Below are positions 45,081-53,134 of a DNA stretch of 64,000 bases, piece after piece. The notes under the pieces were generated by a model that saw only the letters and a list, made by a program, of their open reading frames with translations, did not search any database and had not been told where the DNA came from. Each line of letters opens with the position of its first letter. Position 1 is the first letter of the stretch. The stretch is from Pseudomonas jessenii (GTDB lineage Bacteria; Pseudomonadota; Gammaproteobacteria; Pseudomonadales; Pseudomonadaceae): NCBI RefSeq assembly GCF_002236115.1, contig NZ_NIWT01000008.1, positions 248,001-312,000 of the forward strand, read 5' to 3'. The position numbers were made by a program, and so were the translations under genes.

Positions 45081-46493
45081 TCAGTCGGTGTAGCCGAACT
45101 TCGCCGAACGGCTTTCCTGCGCCTGGCTTCGCGTAGCGAGGCAGTAATACAACGGGCACGTCACCACCAGCCCCACCAGCCACGACAGGTCCGCGCCCTC
45201 CACCAGATTGGCATACGGTCCGACGTACAGTGAAGTATTGGCGAATGGCAGTTGCACGATGATGCCGATGAAGTAGGCAATGATCGCATGCAGGTTGAAG
45301 CGACCGTAGATGCCGCCGTCGGCCCGGAAGATCGAGGCGATGTCATAGCGACGACGCTTGATCAGGTAAAAGTCGATCAGGTTGATCGAGGCCCACGGCA
45401 CCAGCACCAGCAACAGCGCCAGAATCAGGCCGATGAATTGCGAAATGAAATTCGCCGAGGCACCCAGCGCCACCACGCAGCAACCCGCCAGCACGATGCC
45501 CGACAACACCACGCGCACCTTGATGCTGGGCGTCCATTGGCTGGCGAAGGTCTGGATCGAGGTGATGATCGACAGCACTGCGCCATACAGATTCAAGGCG
45601 TTGTGGCTGATGATGTTGAGCAGGAACAACACCATCAGGATCGGCCCCAGCCAACCGGTGGACTGCTTGACCGCCGCCATCGCCTCGGTGCCTTCCGGGG
45701 TTGCCAGTACCGCCACGGCGCCGAAGGTGAACGACAGGATCGTGCCCAGGGTCGCACCCAGGTAGGTGGCGAAGAACGGACGGGCGATGCCGATATCCGC
45801 CGGCAGGTAACGCGAGTAGTCCGACACATACGGCGAGAAGCTGATCTGCCAGATGATGCCCAGCGACACCGTGGCCAGCCAGCCGGACAGGTTGAATCCG
45901 CCGCGGGTGAAGAAGTCCGCCGGCAGATCATGGGCGAAGATATAGAGGAAACCGGCGAGCAAGGCACCGCCCATCACCCAGGTGCCGATGCGGTTCAGGG
46001 TATGGATGAAGCGATAACCGATCACCCCGATGGCCGTGGCGCTGAGGGCGCCGATGAGAATGCTGGCCGGCACCGGAACCGACGGCGCAATGCCGACAAT
46101 CGATTTACCTGCCAGCACGATGTTGGAAATGAAGAAACCGATGTAAATCAATGCCGCGAAGAACACGATCAGCAGCGCGCCATAGCGGCCGAACTGACCA
46201 CGGCTCTGCACCATCTGCGGGATGCCCATGCACGGTCCCTGGGCCGACGCCAGCGCAATCACTACGCCGCCGACCATGTGCCCGAGGGCTATCGCCAGCA
46301 ACCCCCAGAACAGGTTGAGGTGGAACACCTGGACCACCATGGCGCCGGTGACGATGGGCAGTGGCGCGATGTTGGTGCTGAACCACAGGGTGAAGAGATC
46401 GCGGGCCTTCCCGTGGCGCTCTGCGAGTGGAACGTAGTCGACCGTATGGTTCTCGATCAACGGGTCTTGCCGGGACATCTGGGACATGTGCAT
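45081..46493 (-). CDS. NCS1-family nucleobase/heterocycle permease (first copy)
   Basis: 470 residues, about 12 membrane segments, cytosine/purine/allantoin permease family. Features: VDYVPLAERHGKARDLFTLWF, SAQGPCMGIPQMVQSRGQFG, SPYVSDYSRYLP. Three closely spaced ATGs (46493, 46487, 46478) make the exact start uncertain. It is divergent from a flavin reductase gene and shares its GGTATACC-type operator. Likely imports the substrate of the neighbouring monooxygenase. Confidence 0.85.
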   Translation of the reverse strand: MHMSQMSRQDPLIENHTVDYVPLAERHGKARDLFTLWFSTNIAPLPIVTGAMVVQVFHLNLFWGLLAIALGHMVGGVVIALASAQGPCMGIPQMVQSRGQFGRYGALLIVFFAALIYIGFFISNIVLAGKSIVGIAPSVPVPASILIGALSATAIGVIGYRFIHTLNRIGTWVMGGALLAGFLYIFAHDLPADFFTRGGFNLSGWLATVSLGIIWQISFSPYVSDYSRYLPADIGIARPFFATYLGATLGTILSFTFGAVAVLATPEGTEAMAAVKQSTGWLGPILMVLFLLNIISHNALNLYGAVLSIITSIQTFASQWTPSIKVRVVLSGIVLAGCCVVALGASANFISQFIGLILALLLVLVPWASINLIDFYLIKRRRYDIASIFRADGGIYGRFNLHAIIAYFIGIIVQLPFANTSLYVGPYANLVEGADLSWLVGLVVTCPLYYCLATRSQAQESRSAKFGYTD

Positions 46494-46572
46494 GAACTCG
46501 AGTTTGTCTGTTCTTATCTTTGTATGAAGCCAAACCGGGGGGACTCTCTGGCCGCCCCTCAGATGCGGACCA

Positions 46573-46588
46573 TATTATGGTATTCCAA
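46573..46588. promoter_or_regulatory. Operator-like site upstream of first NCS1 permease
   Basis: TATTATGGTATTCCAA, a one-mismatch version of the sites at 46752 and 47442. It lies about 85 bases before the permease start. Confidence 0.55.
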
Positions 46589-46744
46589 ACTTTAAACAAG
46601 ACTGATCCGGTCTTTGAACAAGCATCTGAGCCGGCATCCTGCCCGATCCACGCCAGCGTTTGCTAGCTTAAAGCCCAGCAATCATTGGGTTACAGACGAA
46701 AGCCTTACGTTTATCGGTTCACCTAAAAAGACCTTGCAATCGAT

Positions 46745-46763
46745 GTATTACGGTATACCATCA
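46745..46763. promoter_or_regulatory. Operator-like palindrome upstream of flavin reductase gene
   Basis: Contains TATTACGGTATACCA; the core GGTATACC (46752-46759) is a perfect palindrome, 52 bases before the ATG. GntR/FCD-family proteins (for example NanR, GGTATA repeats) bind such cores. Confidence 0.6.
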
Positions 46764-46810
46764 GACCTATAAACACATAAAAACGCGTCACACCACCCGA
46801 GGACCGTCCA

Positions 46811-47296
46811 ATGATCGATGCCGCCATCTACAAACAAGTCATGGGTTCGTTCCCGTCCGGAGTGACCGTGATCACCACCCTGGATGACGACGGGCAAATC
46901 GTTGGCCTGACCGCCAGCGCCTTCAGTTCGTTGTCGATGGACCCGGCTCTGGTGCTGTTCTGCCCCAATTACAGCTCCGACTCCTACCCGGTTCTGATCA
47001 AGAACAAACGTTTTGCCATCCACGTGCTTTCCGGCGGCCAGCAAAGCGAAGCCTATGCCTTCGCGCGCAAAGGCAAGGACAAGGCCCAGGGGATCGAGTG
47101 GACGTTGAGCGAGCTGGGCAACCCGATTCTGGCCAATGCCACGGCGGTCATCGAATGTGAGCTGTGGCGCGAATATGAAGGCGGTGACCACGCCATCATG
47201 GTCGGCGCGGTGAAAAACCTGATCGTGCCCCGCCAGAGCAGCGGGCCACTGGTGTATTGCCACGGCAAGATGGGCGCCCTGCCCGTTCTGGCCTGA
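46811..47296 (+). CDS. Flavin reductase (HpaC/RutF-like)
   Basis: 161 residues: GSFPSGVTVITT, LTASAFSSLSMDPALVLFC and the C-terminal PLVYCHGKMGAL pattern of NAD(P)H:flavin reductases. It would supply reduced FMN to the luciferase-like monooxygenase encoded next. Own promoter with a GGTATACC site. Confidence 0.87.
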   Translation: MIDAAIYKQVMGSFPSGVTVITTLDDDGQIVGLTASAFSSLSMDPALVLFCPNYSSDSYPVLIKNKRFAIHVLSGGQQSEAYAFARKGKDKAQGIEWTLSELGNPILANATAVIECELWREYEGGDHAIMVGAVKNLIVPRQSSGPLVYCHGKMGALPVLA

Positions 47297-47305
47297 TCTC
47301 CGCCT

Positions 47306-47394
47306 TGTGGGAGCGAGCCTGCTCGCGAAGACGGTTTGTCAGTCACATCCACATGGCCCGGCAGACCGCTTTCGCGAGCAAGCTCGCTCCCACA
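47306..47394. repeat. REP pair between flavin reductase and monooxygenase genes
   Basis: Inverted TGTGGGAGCGAGCCTGCTCG arms separating the two functionally linked genes. Confidence 0.9.
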
Positions 47395-47434
47395 GGTTGC
47401 TCACTGACCAGTGAGAAACATTTGCACAGATCTT

Positions 47435-47454
47435 GTATTATGGTATACCAATAA
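47435..47454. promoter_or_regulatory. Operator-like palindrome upstream of luciferase-like monooxygenase gene
   Basis: Contains TATTATGGTATACCAATAAT with palindromic core GGTATACC (47442-47449), 58 bases before the ATG. It shares TATTAYGGTATACCA with the site at 46745. Confidence 0.62.
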
Positions 47455-47506
47455 TCAACAGGCCCGCGATCGACTGGCCGACAACAATAGATCCGAGGTA
47501 AGCGTC

Positions 47507-48550
47507 ATGAAGTTTTCCCTGTTCGTACACATGGAACGTTGGGACGAGAGCGTCAGCCACCGCCAGTTGTTCGAAGACCTGACCGAACTGACGCTGATGG
47601 CCGAGGCCGGTGGTTTCAGCACCGTGTGGATCGGTGAACACCACTCCATGGAATACACCATCTCGCCAAGCCCGATGCCGCTGCTGGCTTACCTGGCGGG
47701 CAAGACCACCACCATTCACCTGGGCGCCGGCACCATCATCGCGCCGTTCTGGCATCCGCTGCGGGTGGCCGGTGAATGCGCGTTGCTCGATGTGATCAGC
47801 AACGGACGCATGGAAGTCGGCCTGGCCCGTGGCGCCTACCAGATCGAGTTCGACCGTATGGCCGGCGGCATGCCGGCCTCCTCTGGCGGCCAGGCGTTGC
47901 GGGAAATGGTTCCGGTGGTGCGGGCTTTGTGGAACGGCGACTACGCCCATGACGGCGACATCTGGAAATTCCCGACCTCCACCAGCGTACCCAAGCCGAT
48001 CCAGCAGCCGAACCCGCCGATGTGGATCGCCGCCCGCGACCCGGACTCGCACAACTTCGCCGTGGCCAACGGTTGCAACGTCATGGTCACGCCGTTGATG
48101 AAAGGCGACGAGGAAGTCCTCGACCTGAAGAACAAATTCCAGGCCGCGCTCGACAACAACCCCGGCGTGCCGCGACCGCAACTGATGGTACTGCGTCACA
48201 CCCACGTGCACACCGCCGACGATCCTCAAGGCTGGGAAGTCGGGGCCAAGGCAATCTCCAGGTTCTATCGCACCTTCGATGCCTGGTTCGGCAACAAGAC
48301 TACCCCGGTCAACGGCTTCCTCGCACCGAGCCCGGAAGAGAAATTCGCCGGTCGCCCTGAGTTCGAACTGGAAAGCCTGCACAAGACCGCCATGATCGGT
48401 ACCCCGGAAGAAATCATTCCACGCATCAAGTACTACCAGGAACTGGGGGTCGACGAATTCAGCTTCTGGTGCGATAACAGCCTGCCCCACGCGGAAAAGA
48501 AAAAATCCCTGGAGCTGTTCATCAAGCACGTGGTGCCGGCGTTCCGCTGA
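47507..48550 (+). CDS. LLM-class (luciferase-like) flavin monooxygenase
   Basis: 347 residues, TIM-barrel luciferase-like family: MKFSLFVHMERWDES, TVWIGEHHSMEY, LGAGTIIAPFWHPLRVA, GRMEVGLARGAY. It uses reduced FMN from the reductase at 46811. Together with the isochorismatase-fold hydrolase and permeases the set resembles RutA/B/F/G of pyrimidine breakdown, but rutC, D and E homologues are missing. Substrate is therefore unknown; an N-heterocycle or amide is inferred. Confidence 0.85.
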   Translation: MKFSLFVHMERWDESVSHRQLFEDLTELTLMAEAGGFSTVWIGEHHSMEYTISPSPMPLLAYLAGKTTTIHLGAGTIIAPFWHPLRVAGECALLDVISNGRMEVGLARGAYQIEFDRMAGGMPASSGGQALREMVPVVRALWNGDYAHDGDIWKFPTSTSVPKPIQQPNPPMWIAARDPDSHNFAVANGCNVMVTPLMKGDEEVLDLKNKFQAALDNNPGVPRPQLMVLRHTHVHTADDPQGWEVGAKAISRFYRTFDAWFGNKTTPVNGFLAPSPEEKFAGRPEFELESLHKTAMIGTPEEIIPRIKYYQELGVDEFSFWCDNSLPHAEKKKSLELFIKHVVPAFR

Positions 48551-48601
48551 ATGCGCCACCCTGCTCCCCGGACGCGAAGCCGGGGGTCAGCACACCTCAA
48601 C

Positions 48602-48700
48602 TGTGGGAGCGAGCTTGCTCGCGATGGACGCCAACGATAACGCGGGCCATCTGAAACACCGCGTTGCCTAGAGTTTTTCGCGAGCAGGCTCGCTCCTACA
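48602..48700. repeat. REP pair
   Basis: Inverted TGTGGGAGCGAGCTTGCTCG and GCGAGCAGGCTCGCTCCTAC arms in the 406-base gap 48551-48956. Confidence 0.9.
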
Positions 48701-48713
48701 AGGGTCGATTCCA

Positions 48714-48866
48714 ATGATGACTGGTCACCTCCCATCACTCGCCCTTCCCTCCGGCGCCGCGCGGGCTTACCTGCGCGGTGAATGGACCGCTTCGCACCTG
48801 CATTTCAAGCGCCTGCGCGCCAGCGTTTCGGCCAAGCAGAACGGCTTCTGGCAAATAGTTCACTGA
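48714..48866 (+). CDS. Possible 50-residue protein
   Basis: ATGATG start, AGGG about 9 bases upstream, ends FWQIVH. Basic, no signal peptide or known motif. It may be a small gene, a gene remnant or chance; listed because it fills otherwise unexplained sequence before the hydrolase gene. Confidence 0.25.
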   Translation: MMTGHLPSLALPSGAARAYLRGEWTASHLHFKRLRASVSAKQNGFWQIVH

Positions 48867-48956
48867 GCCCACCCGAACAGCCAATCACGCACCCCGCGTC
48901 TCGCCATTGCATGGCGCGTACGGTGCATCGTGTTTCGTCTTGATCAGGTTTGCCCA

Positions 48957-49634
48957 ATGAACAATAACAACGCGCTGTTGATCATCGACATGCAGCAGGA
49001 GGACGGCTTCGTCCTGGAAAACTTCGACACAGTGGCTACCAATACCGCCACCCTGCTCGATACCGCCCGCCGTCAGCGGATGCCTGTCATCTATACCCGC
49101 CACATCAATCAGGCCGACGGCAGTGACCTGCCCCACGGCGAACCGCTGGCCGCCGACGGTGGCCCCGGCAGTTACCGCGCCGGTACCCGCCAAGTGGAAA
49201 TCATCGAGTCACTGACGCCGCAGCCCGGTGAATTGATCATCGACAAGGGCCGTTACAGTGCCTTCCACCGCACCGACCTCGATGCCCGACTCAAGGCAAT
49301 GGAGGTCGACACGCTGATCGTCTGCGGCGTGTTGACCGACGTCTGCGTGCTGACCAGCGTGTTCGATGCCTTCGCCCTGGGTTATCGCGTGCGCCTGGTC
49401 AGCGATGCCTGCACCACGACCACCGAGGCCGGGCATTACTCGGCCCTGCTGATCATGGCCAACTGGGTCTACGCGCTGGAAATCCTCACCACGACCGAGT
49501 GCCAGCGCGCCCTGCAACAGCTCGATCACATCAGCCTGATCCCCGAGCAGCCGGACCTGTTTGCCCACCAGCCCCATGAGCTGCAAAGCACCATCGCCCG
49601 CCTGCAATCCCACCTCGTCCGGACTCAGGAGTGA
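48957..49634 (+). CDS. Isochorismatase-fold cysteine hydrolase (RutB-like context)
   Basis: 225 residues. The Asp-Lys-Cys triad is complete: D11 (LIIDMQ), K97 (IIDKGRYSAF) and C130 (GVLTDVCVLTS). The cis-peptide motif GVLTD is present. The family cleaves amides, ureido acids or isochorismate. Its overlap with the permease gene (GGAGTGA) and its place after an LLM monooxygenase suggest amide or carbamate hydrolysis after ring cleavage. Confidence 0.85.
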   Translation: MNNNNALLIIDMQQEDGFVLENFDTVATNTATLLDTARRQRMPVIYTRHINQADGSDLPHGEPLAADGGPGSYRAGTRQVEIIESLTPQPGELIIDKGRYSAFHRTDLDARLKAMEVDTLIVCGVLTDVCVLTSVFDAFALGYRVRLVSDACTTTTEAGHYSALLIMANWVYALEILTTTECQRALQQLDHISLIPEQPDLFAHQPHELQSTIARLQSHLVRTQE

Positions 49635-49639
49635 TCGCC

Positions 49640-51004
49640 ATGCAAGTCGAAAAAAGAAGCATCGATTTCATCCCCGAAACCGAACGTCACGGCAAACCGG
49701 GTTCGCTGTTCTACATCTGGTTCGGCGCCAACATGAACATCACCACCATTGCATCCGGCGTGTTGCCGGTGGTGATGGGACTCAACCTGTTCTGGAGTGC
49801 GCTGGCAATCATCATCGGCTCGTTGCTGGGGGCGATTTTCATGGCCTCCCACTCGGCCCAGGGACCAAAGCTGGGCATTCCGCAAATGATCCAGAGCCGG
49901 GCACAATTCGGCGTGTTGGGGGCGGTGTTGCCGCTGCTGTTCGTGATGCTGATCTACCTGGGTTTCTTCGTCAGCAACACCTTGCTCGCGGCCCAGGCGC
50001 TGGAGTCCGTCAGCCCACTGCCGATGTCCGGCAATATCTACCTGATCGGCGCGTTGTGCTTCGTCGTCGCGCTCTATGGCTATCGGTTGATTCACCGCTT
50101 GCAGAAGCTGCTGTCGATTCTGTCGCTGGTGGTGTTCGTGGCCGCCACGGTGCTCGCCTTGCAGTTGCCGATCCCGGCCGAACAATGGCTGCCAACAGGC
50201 TTCTCGCTGTCGAAGTTCCTGGTGGCGGTGAGCATTGCCGTGACCTGGCAACTGTCCTATGCACCTTATGTCGCCGACTATTCGCGCTACCTGCCGAGCA
50301 GCACGCCCGCCGCCCAGGTGTTCTGGTACAGCTACGCCGGCACGGTCAGCGGCGGCGCGTGGATGATGATTCTCGGGGCAATCCTGAGCGTCGGCATCGG
50401 CGACTTTTCCAGCAACGTCGGCGGGCATGTCGCCGGCCTGTTCGGCGCTGGCGCGGTGCTGCTGTTCGCCTTCATCGTCTACGGCCAGGTGTCGATCAAC
50501 GTGTTCAACCTGTACGGCGCGTTCATGTCGACCATCGCCGTGATCGAACCTTTCGCCCGGCTCAAGGTGACTCCGCGGGTACGCGGTGTGTTCATGCTGC
50601 TGATCAGCCTGGTGGCCACGGCCCTGTGCACCATCAGTCAGGACGACTTCATCAGCTTCTTCCTCAACTTCATCTTCTTCATGAGCTACTTCCTGATCCC
50701 GTGGACGGCGATCAATCTGGTGGACTACTACTGCCTGCGCAAAGGCCAGTACCGGATTGACGACATCTTCGACTTGAACGGGATCTACGGGCGGGTCAAC
50801 CGGATTGCCTGCGGCAGTTTCCTGCTGGCGATTGCCCTGGAAATTCCGTTCATGAACACCACGCTGTATGTCGGCCCTGTGGCCACTGCGCTGGACGGGG
50901 TGGACCTGGCGTGGATCGTCGGGTTGCTGGTGCCGGCGCTGAGTTATTACTGGCTGATGAAGCTCGGCAAGCGAGCGCCGATGATGGAGTCAGCGGCCGA
51001 CTAA
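49640..51004 (+). CDS. NCS1-family permease (second copy)
   Basis: 454 residues, about 12 membrane segments. Starts VEKRSIDFIPETERHGKPGS; shares SAQGPKLGIPQMIQSRAQFG and APYVADYSRYLP with the permease at 45081, but is clearly diverged. ATG at 49640 is preferred (AGGAG 8 bases upstream) over GTG at 49631. Co-transcribed with the hydrolase. Two NCS1 permeases around one catabolic set suggests two related substrates or import plus export. Confidence 0.86.
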   Translation: MQVEKRSIDFIPETERHGKPGSLFYIWFGANMNITTIASGVLPVVMGLNLFWSALAIIIGSLLGAIFMASHSAQGPKLGIPQMIQSRAQFGVLGAVLPLLFVMLIYLGFFVSNTLLAAQALESVSPLPMSGNIYLIGALCFVVALYGYRLIHRLQKLLSILSLVVFVAATVLALQLPIPAEQWLPTGFSLSKFLVAVSIAVTWQLSYAPYVADYSRYLPSSTPAAQVFWYSYAGTVSGGAWMMILGAILSVGIGDFSSNVGGHVAGLFGAGAVLLFAFIVYGQVSINVFNLYGAFMSTIAVIEPFARLKVTPRVRGVFMLLISLVATALCTISQDDFISFFLNFIFFMSYFLIPWTAINLVDYYCLRKGQYRIDDIFDLNGIYGRVNRIACGSFLLAIALEIPFMNTTLYVGPVATALDGVDLAWIVGLLVPALSYYWLMKLGKRAPMMESAAD

Positions 51005-51018
51005 ATTCCAGGCAAAAA

Positions 51019-51052
51019 AAATCCCAGGCAGCTGATGGACGCCTGGGATTTA
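51019..51052. terminator. Terminator after second NCS1 permease
   Basis: AAATCCCAGGC/GCCTGGGATTT stem with A and T runs on either side; works in both directions. Confidence 0.78.
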
Positions 51053-51187
51053 AAAATGCATAAACCGTGGTGGTGAACGCGGCGCGGATATTACGGAATA
51101 TTTCGGCCTGTAACAAGATATTTTTATTCACTATCCAGTTACTAAACGCTCTAACCCATTAAATATCCACATATTTTCTAAGGGCGA

Positions 51188-52534
51188 CTACAGGAACCAG
51201 CGATACTCCCGCGCGCTGATGTCATGCAAAAATGCCAGATGATCCTGACGCTTGTTTTCGCAGTAGACGTCCACGAACTCCGCCCCCAAGCCTTCGCGCA
51301 GCACTGCATGATTTTGCATGGACTGCACCGCTTCGAGCATTTCCAATGGAAAATCGATGCCACTGCCGCGGTCTTCGTTGAGCGGTGCAATCGGCTCGCG
51401 CTCCCCTTCCAGGCCTTGCTCCAACCCCACCAGAATCGCCGCCAACGCCAGATAAGGGTTGGCATCGGCGCCGGCCAGACGATGTTCAATGCGCAGGTTC
51501 TTGATGTCCGACTCCGGAATCCGCAAGCAGGCATCACGATCCTCGAAGCCCCAACTGGCACGGGACGCGACGTTCACCGTGCCGCTAAGGCGGCGCATGG
51601 CATTGTGGTTCGGGGCAAAAATCGGCATGCAGTGCGGCAACACATCCAGGCAACCGGCCACCGCATGGCGCAGCGCCCGCTGGCCGTTCGCCGCCAGCAG
51701 GTTGTTGCCGGCCTGGTCATACAGGCTGACATGCACGTGCATGCCGCTGCCGGGGTGTTGCAAGTAAGGTTTGGCCATGAAGCTGGCGCGGTAGTTGTGC
51801 TTGAGCGCCACGCCCCGGGTGCTGCGGCAGAACAGGGCCGCCCAGTCGGCGGCGCGCAGGCCGTCATCGCAATGGCCGAAGTTGATTTCGAACTGGCCCG
51901 GGCCGAGTTCGGCGGTGATCACCGTGGCATCGACGCCCTGGGCTCGAGCGGTCTCGACCATTTCATCGAGCACCGGGGCGAAGCGCGACAAGCGCTCGAT
52001 GTGCATGTTCGGCTGATCGTCGGCATCGCCGGTCAACTCATCACGGGGAAATTGCGGCAAGCCGTCCTTCAAGCGGCTGTCGAACAGGTAAAACTCCAGC
52101 TCGAAGGCCACCACCGGGAAAATGCCTTTGCGGTGCAGACGGTCCAGCACCCGCGCCAGCACTTCACGGGGTTCGAATTCGATGGGTTTTTCGGTGCCGT
52201 CGGAGGTGATCAGCATCTGGCCCAAGGGCTGCTTTTCCCAGCTCACCAGCTTCAGCGTGCCGGGCACCAAACGGCGCAGCGCGTCCGGGTCACCATCGTT
52301 GAAGCAGTAATCGCCGATCTTGAACAGCCCACCCTGGGTGCCGAGCAGCACGCAGTTCTGCGGCAGCTTCAATGCACTGCCGGCAGCGACTTTTTCCAGC
52401 ATCTCGATCGGGTAGCGCTTGCCGTAGAAATGCCCCGGAATGTCCAGGGAGATCAGGTCGACGTAGCGCACTTCGGGGTTGCAGTGGCGGAAGTTGCGAA
52501 CCTCGGCCAGCAGTTCAGAGCACACAGCATCCAT
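51188..52534 (-). CDS. Glutamine-synthetase-family enzyme (gamma-glutamylpolyamine synthetase-like)
   Basis: 448 residues. GS core features: ELEFYLFD, ELGPGQFEINF, PGSGMHVHVSLYD, NHNAMRRLSG and RIEHRLAGADANPYLALAAIL. The divergence from GlnA and the context with an FAD oxidoreductase and an XRE-cupin regulator point to glutamylation of an amine (PuuA/SpuI type). Start at 52534 with AAGGAAC upstream. True substrate unknown. Confidence 0.83.
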   Translation of the reverse strand: MDAVCSELLAEVRNFRHCNPEVRYVDLISLDIPGHFYGKRYPIEMLEKVAAGSALKLPQNCVLLGTQGGLFKIGDYCFNDGDPDALRRLVPGTLKLVSWEKQPLGQMLITSDGTEKPIEFEPREVLARVLDRLHRKGIFPVVAFELEFYLFDSRLKDGLPQFPRDELTGDADDQPNMHIERLSRFAPVLDEMVETARAQGVDATVITAELGPGQFEINFGHCDDGLRAADWAALFCRSTRGVALKHNYRASFMAKPYLQHPGSGMHVHVSLYDQAGNNLLAANGQRALRHAVAGCLDVLPHCMPIFAPNHNAMRRLSGTVNVASRASWGFEDRDACLRIPESDIKNLRIEHRLAGADANPYLALAAILVGLEQGLEGEREPIAPLNEDRGSGIDFPLEMLEAVQSMQNHAVLREGLGAEFVDVYCENKRQDHLAFLHDISAREYRWFL

Positions 52535-52554
52535 CGTTTTGTTCCTTGTTGTTA

Positions 52555-53109
52555 TCAGGTGTAAACCCAAAGCACGCGGGTCAGTTGGTCGGACAGGTTG
52601 CCGTAGCGGCAGTGCGCATGGCTGGCCAGTTGAAAGCTGTCGCCGGGATGCAGGGTCACCGGTTCGTTGTCGTCGAGCCACAGGGTCAGTTCCCCTTCCA
52701 GGACATAACCGCCCTGCTCGGAGCTGTCCTTCATGTGCCGGTCACCGCTGCTGGCACCGGGTTCGAGCTGGCTTTCGAGCATCGAGAACGACGCGCGCAT
52801 TTTCGGCGAAACGAGGATGTCGGTGATGCCGTCGGCGTAGTACAGCGTGCGGCGCTCGTCCGGGCGGGTAACCCAGGACAAGGCCATGGGTTTGGGCAGG
52901 CTGTAGAAATAGGTGGTCGGCACCCCCAGGGTTTCGCTGATGGCGGTCAGGTCCGCCACCGTCGGGCGCGACAGGCCGCGCTCGACCTGGGACAGAAAAC
53001 CCACGGAGCGGCCAATTTTGTCCGCCAGTTCCTTCAGGGTGTACTTCTTGTGTTTGCGCAGGTCCTGGATCAGGATCGCCAGCGCCGAGATTTCTTCTTG
53101 CATGTCCAT
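52555..53109 (-). CDS. XRE-family regulator with C-terminal cupin (PuuR-like)
   Basis: 184 residues. HTH in TLKELADKIGRSVGFLSQVE (about 23-43), then a cupin domain (LEPGASSGDRHMKDSSEQGG, LHPGDSFQLASH). Regulators of this build control polyamine and amino-acid catabolic genes. It lies between the oxidoreductase and synthetase genes, 25 and 20 bases away, in one operon, so it probably represses its own transcript until substrate binds. Confidence 0.85.
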   Translation of the reverse strand: MDMQEEISALAILIQDLRKHKKYTLKELADKIGRSVGFLSQVERGLSRPTVADLTAISETLGVPTTYFYSLPKPMALSWVTRPDERRTLYYADGITDILVSPKMRASFSMLESQLEPGASSGDRHMKDSSEQGGYVLEGELTLWLDDNEPVTLHPGDSFQLASHAHCRYGNLSDQLTRVLWVYT

Positions 53110-53134
53110 CTAGAGGCTTCCAGAAAGTGTCGCT

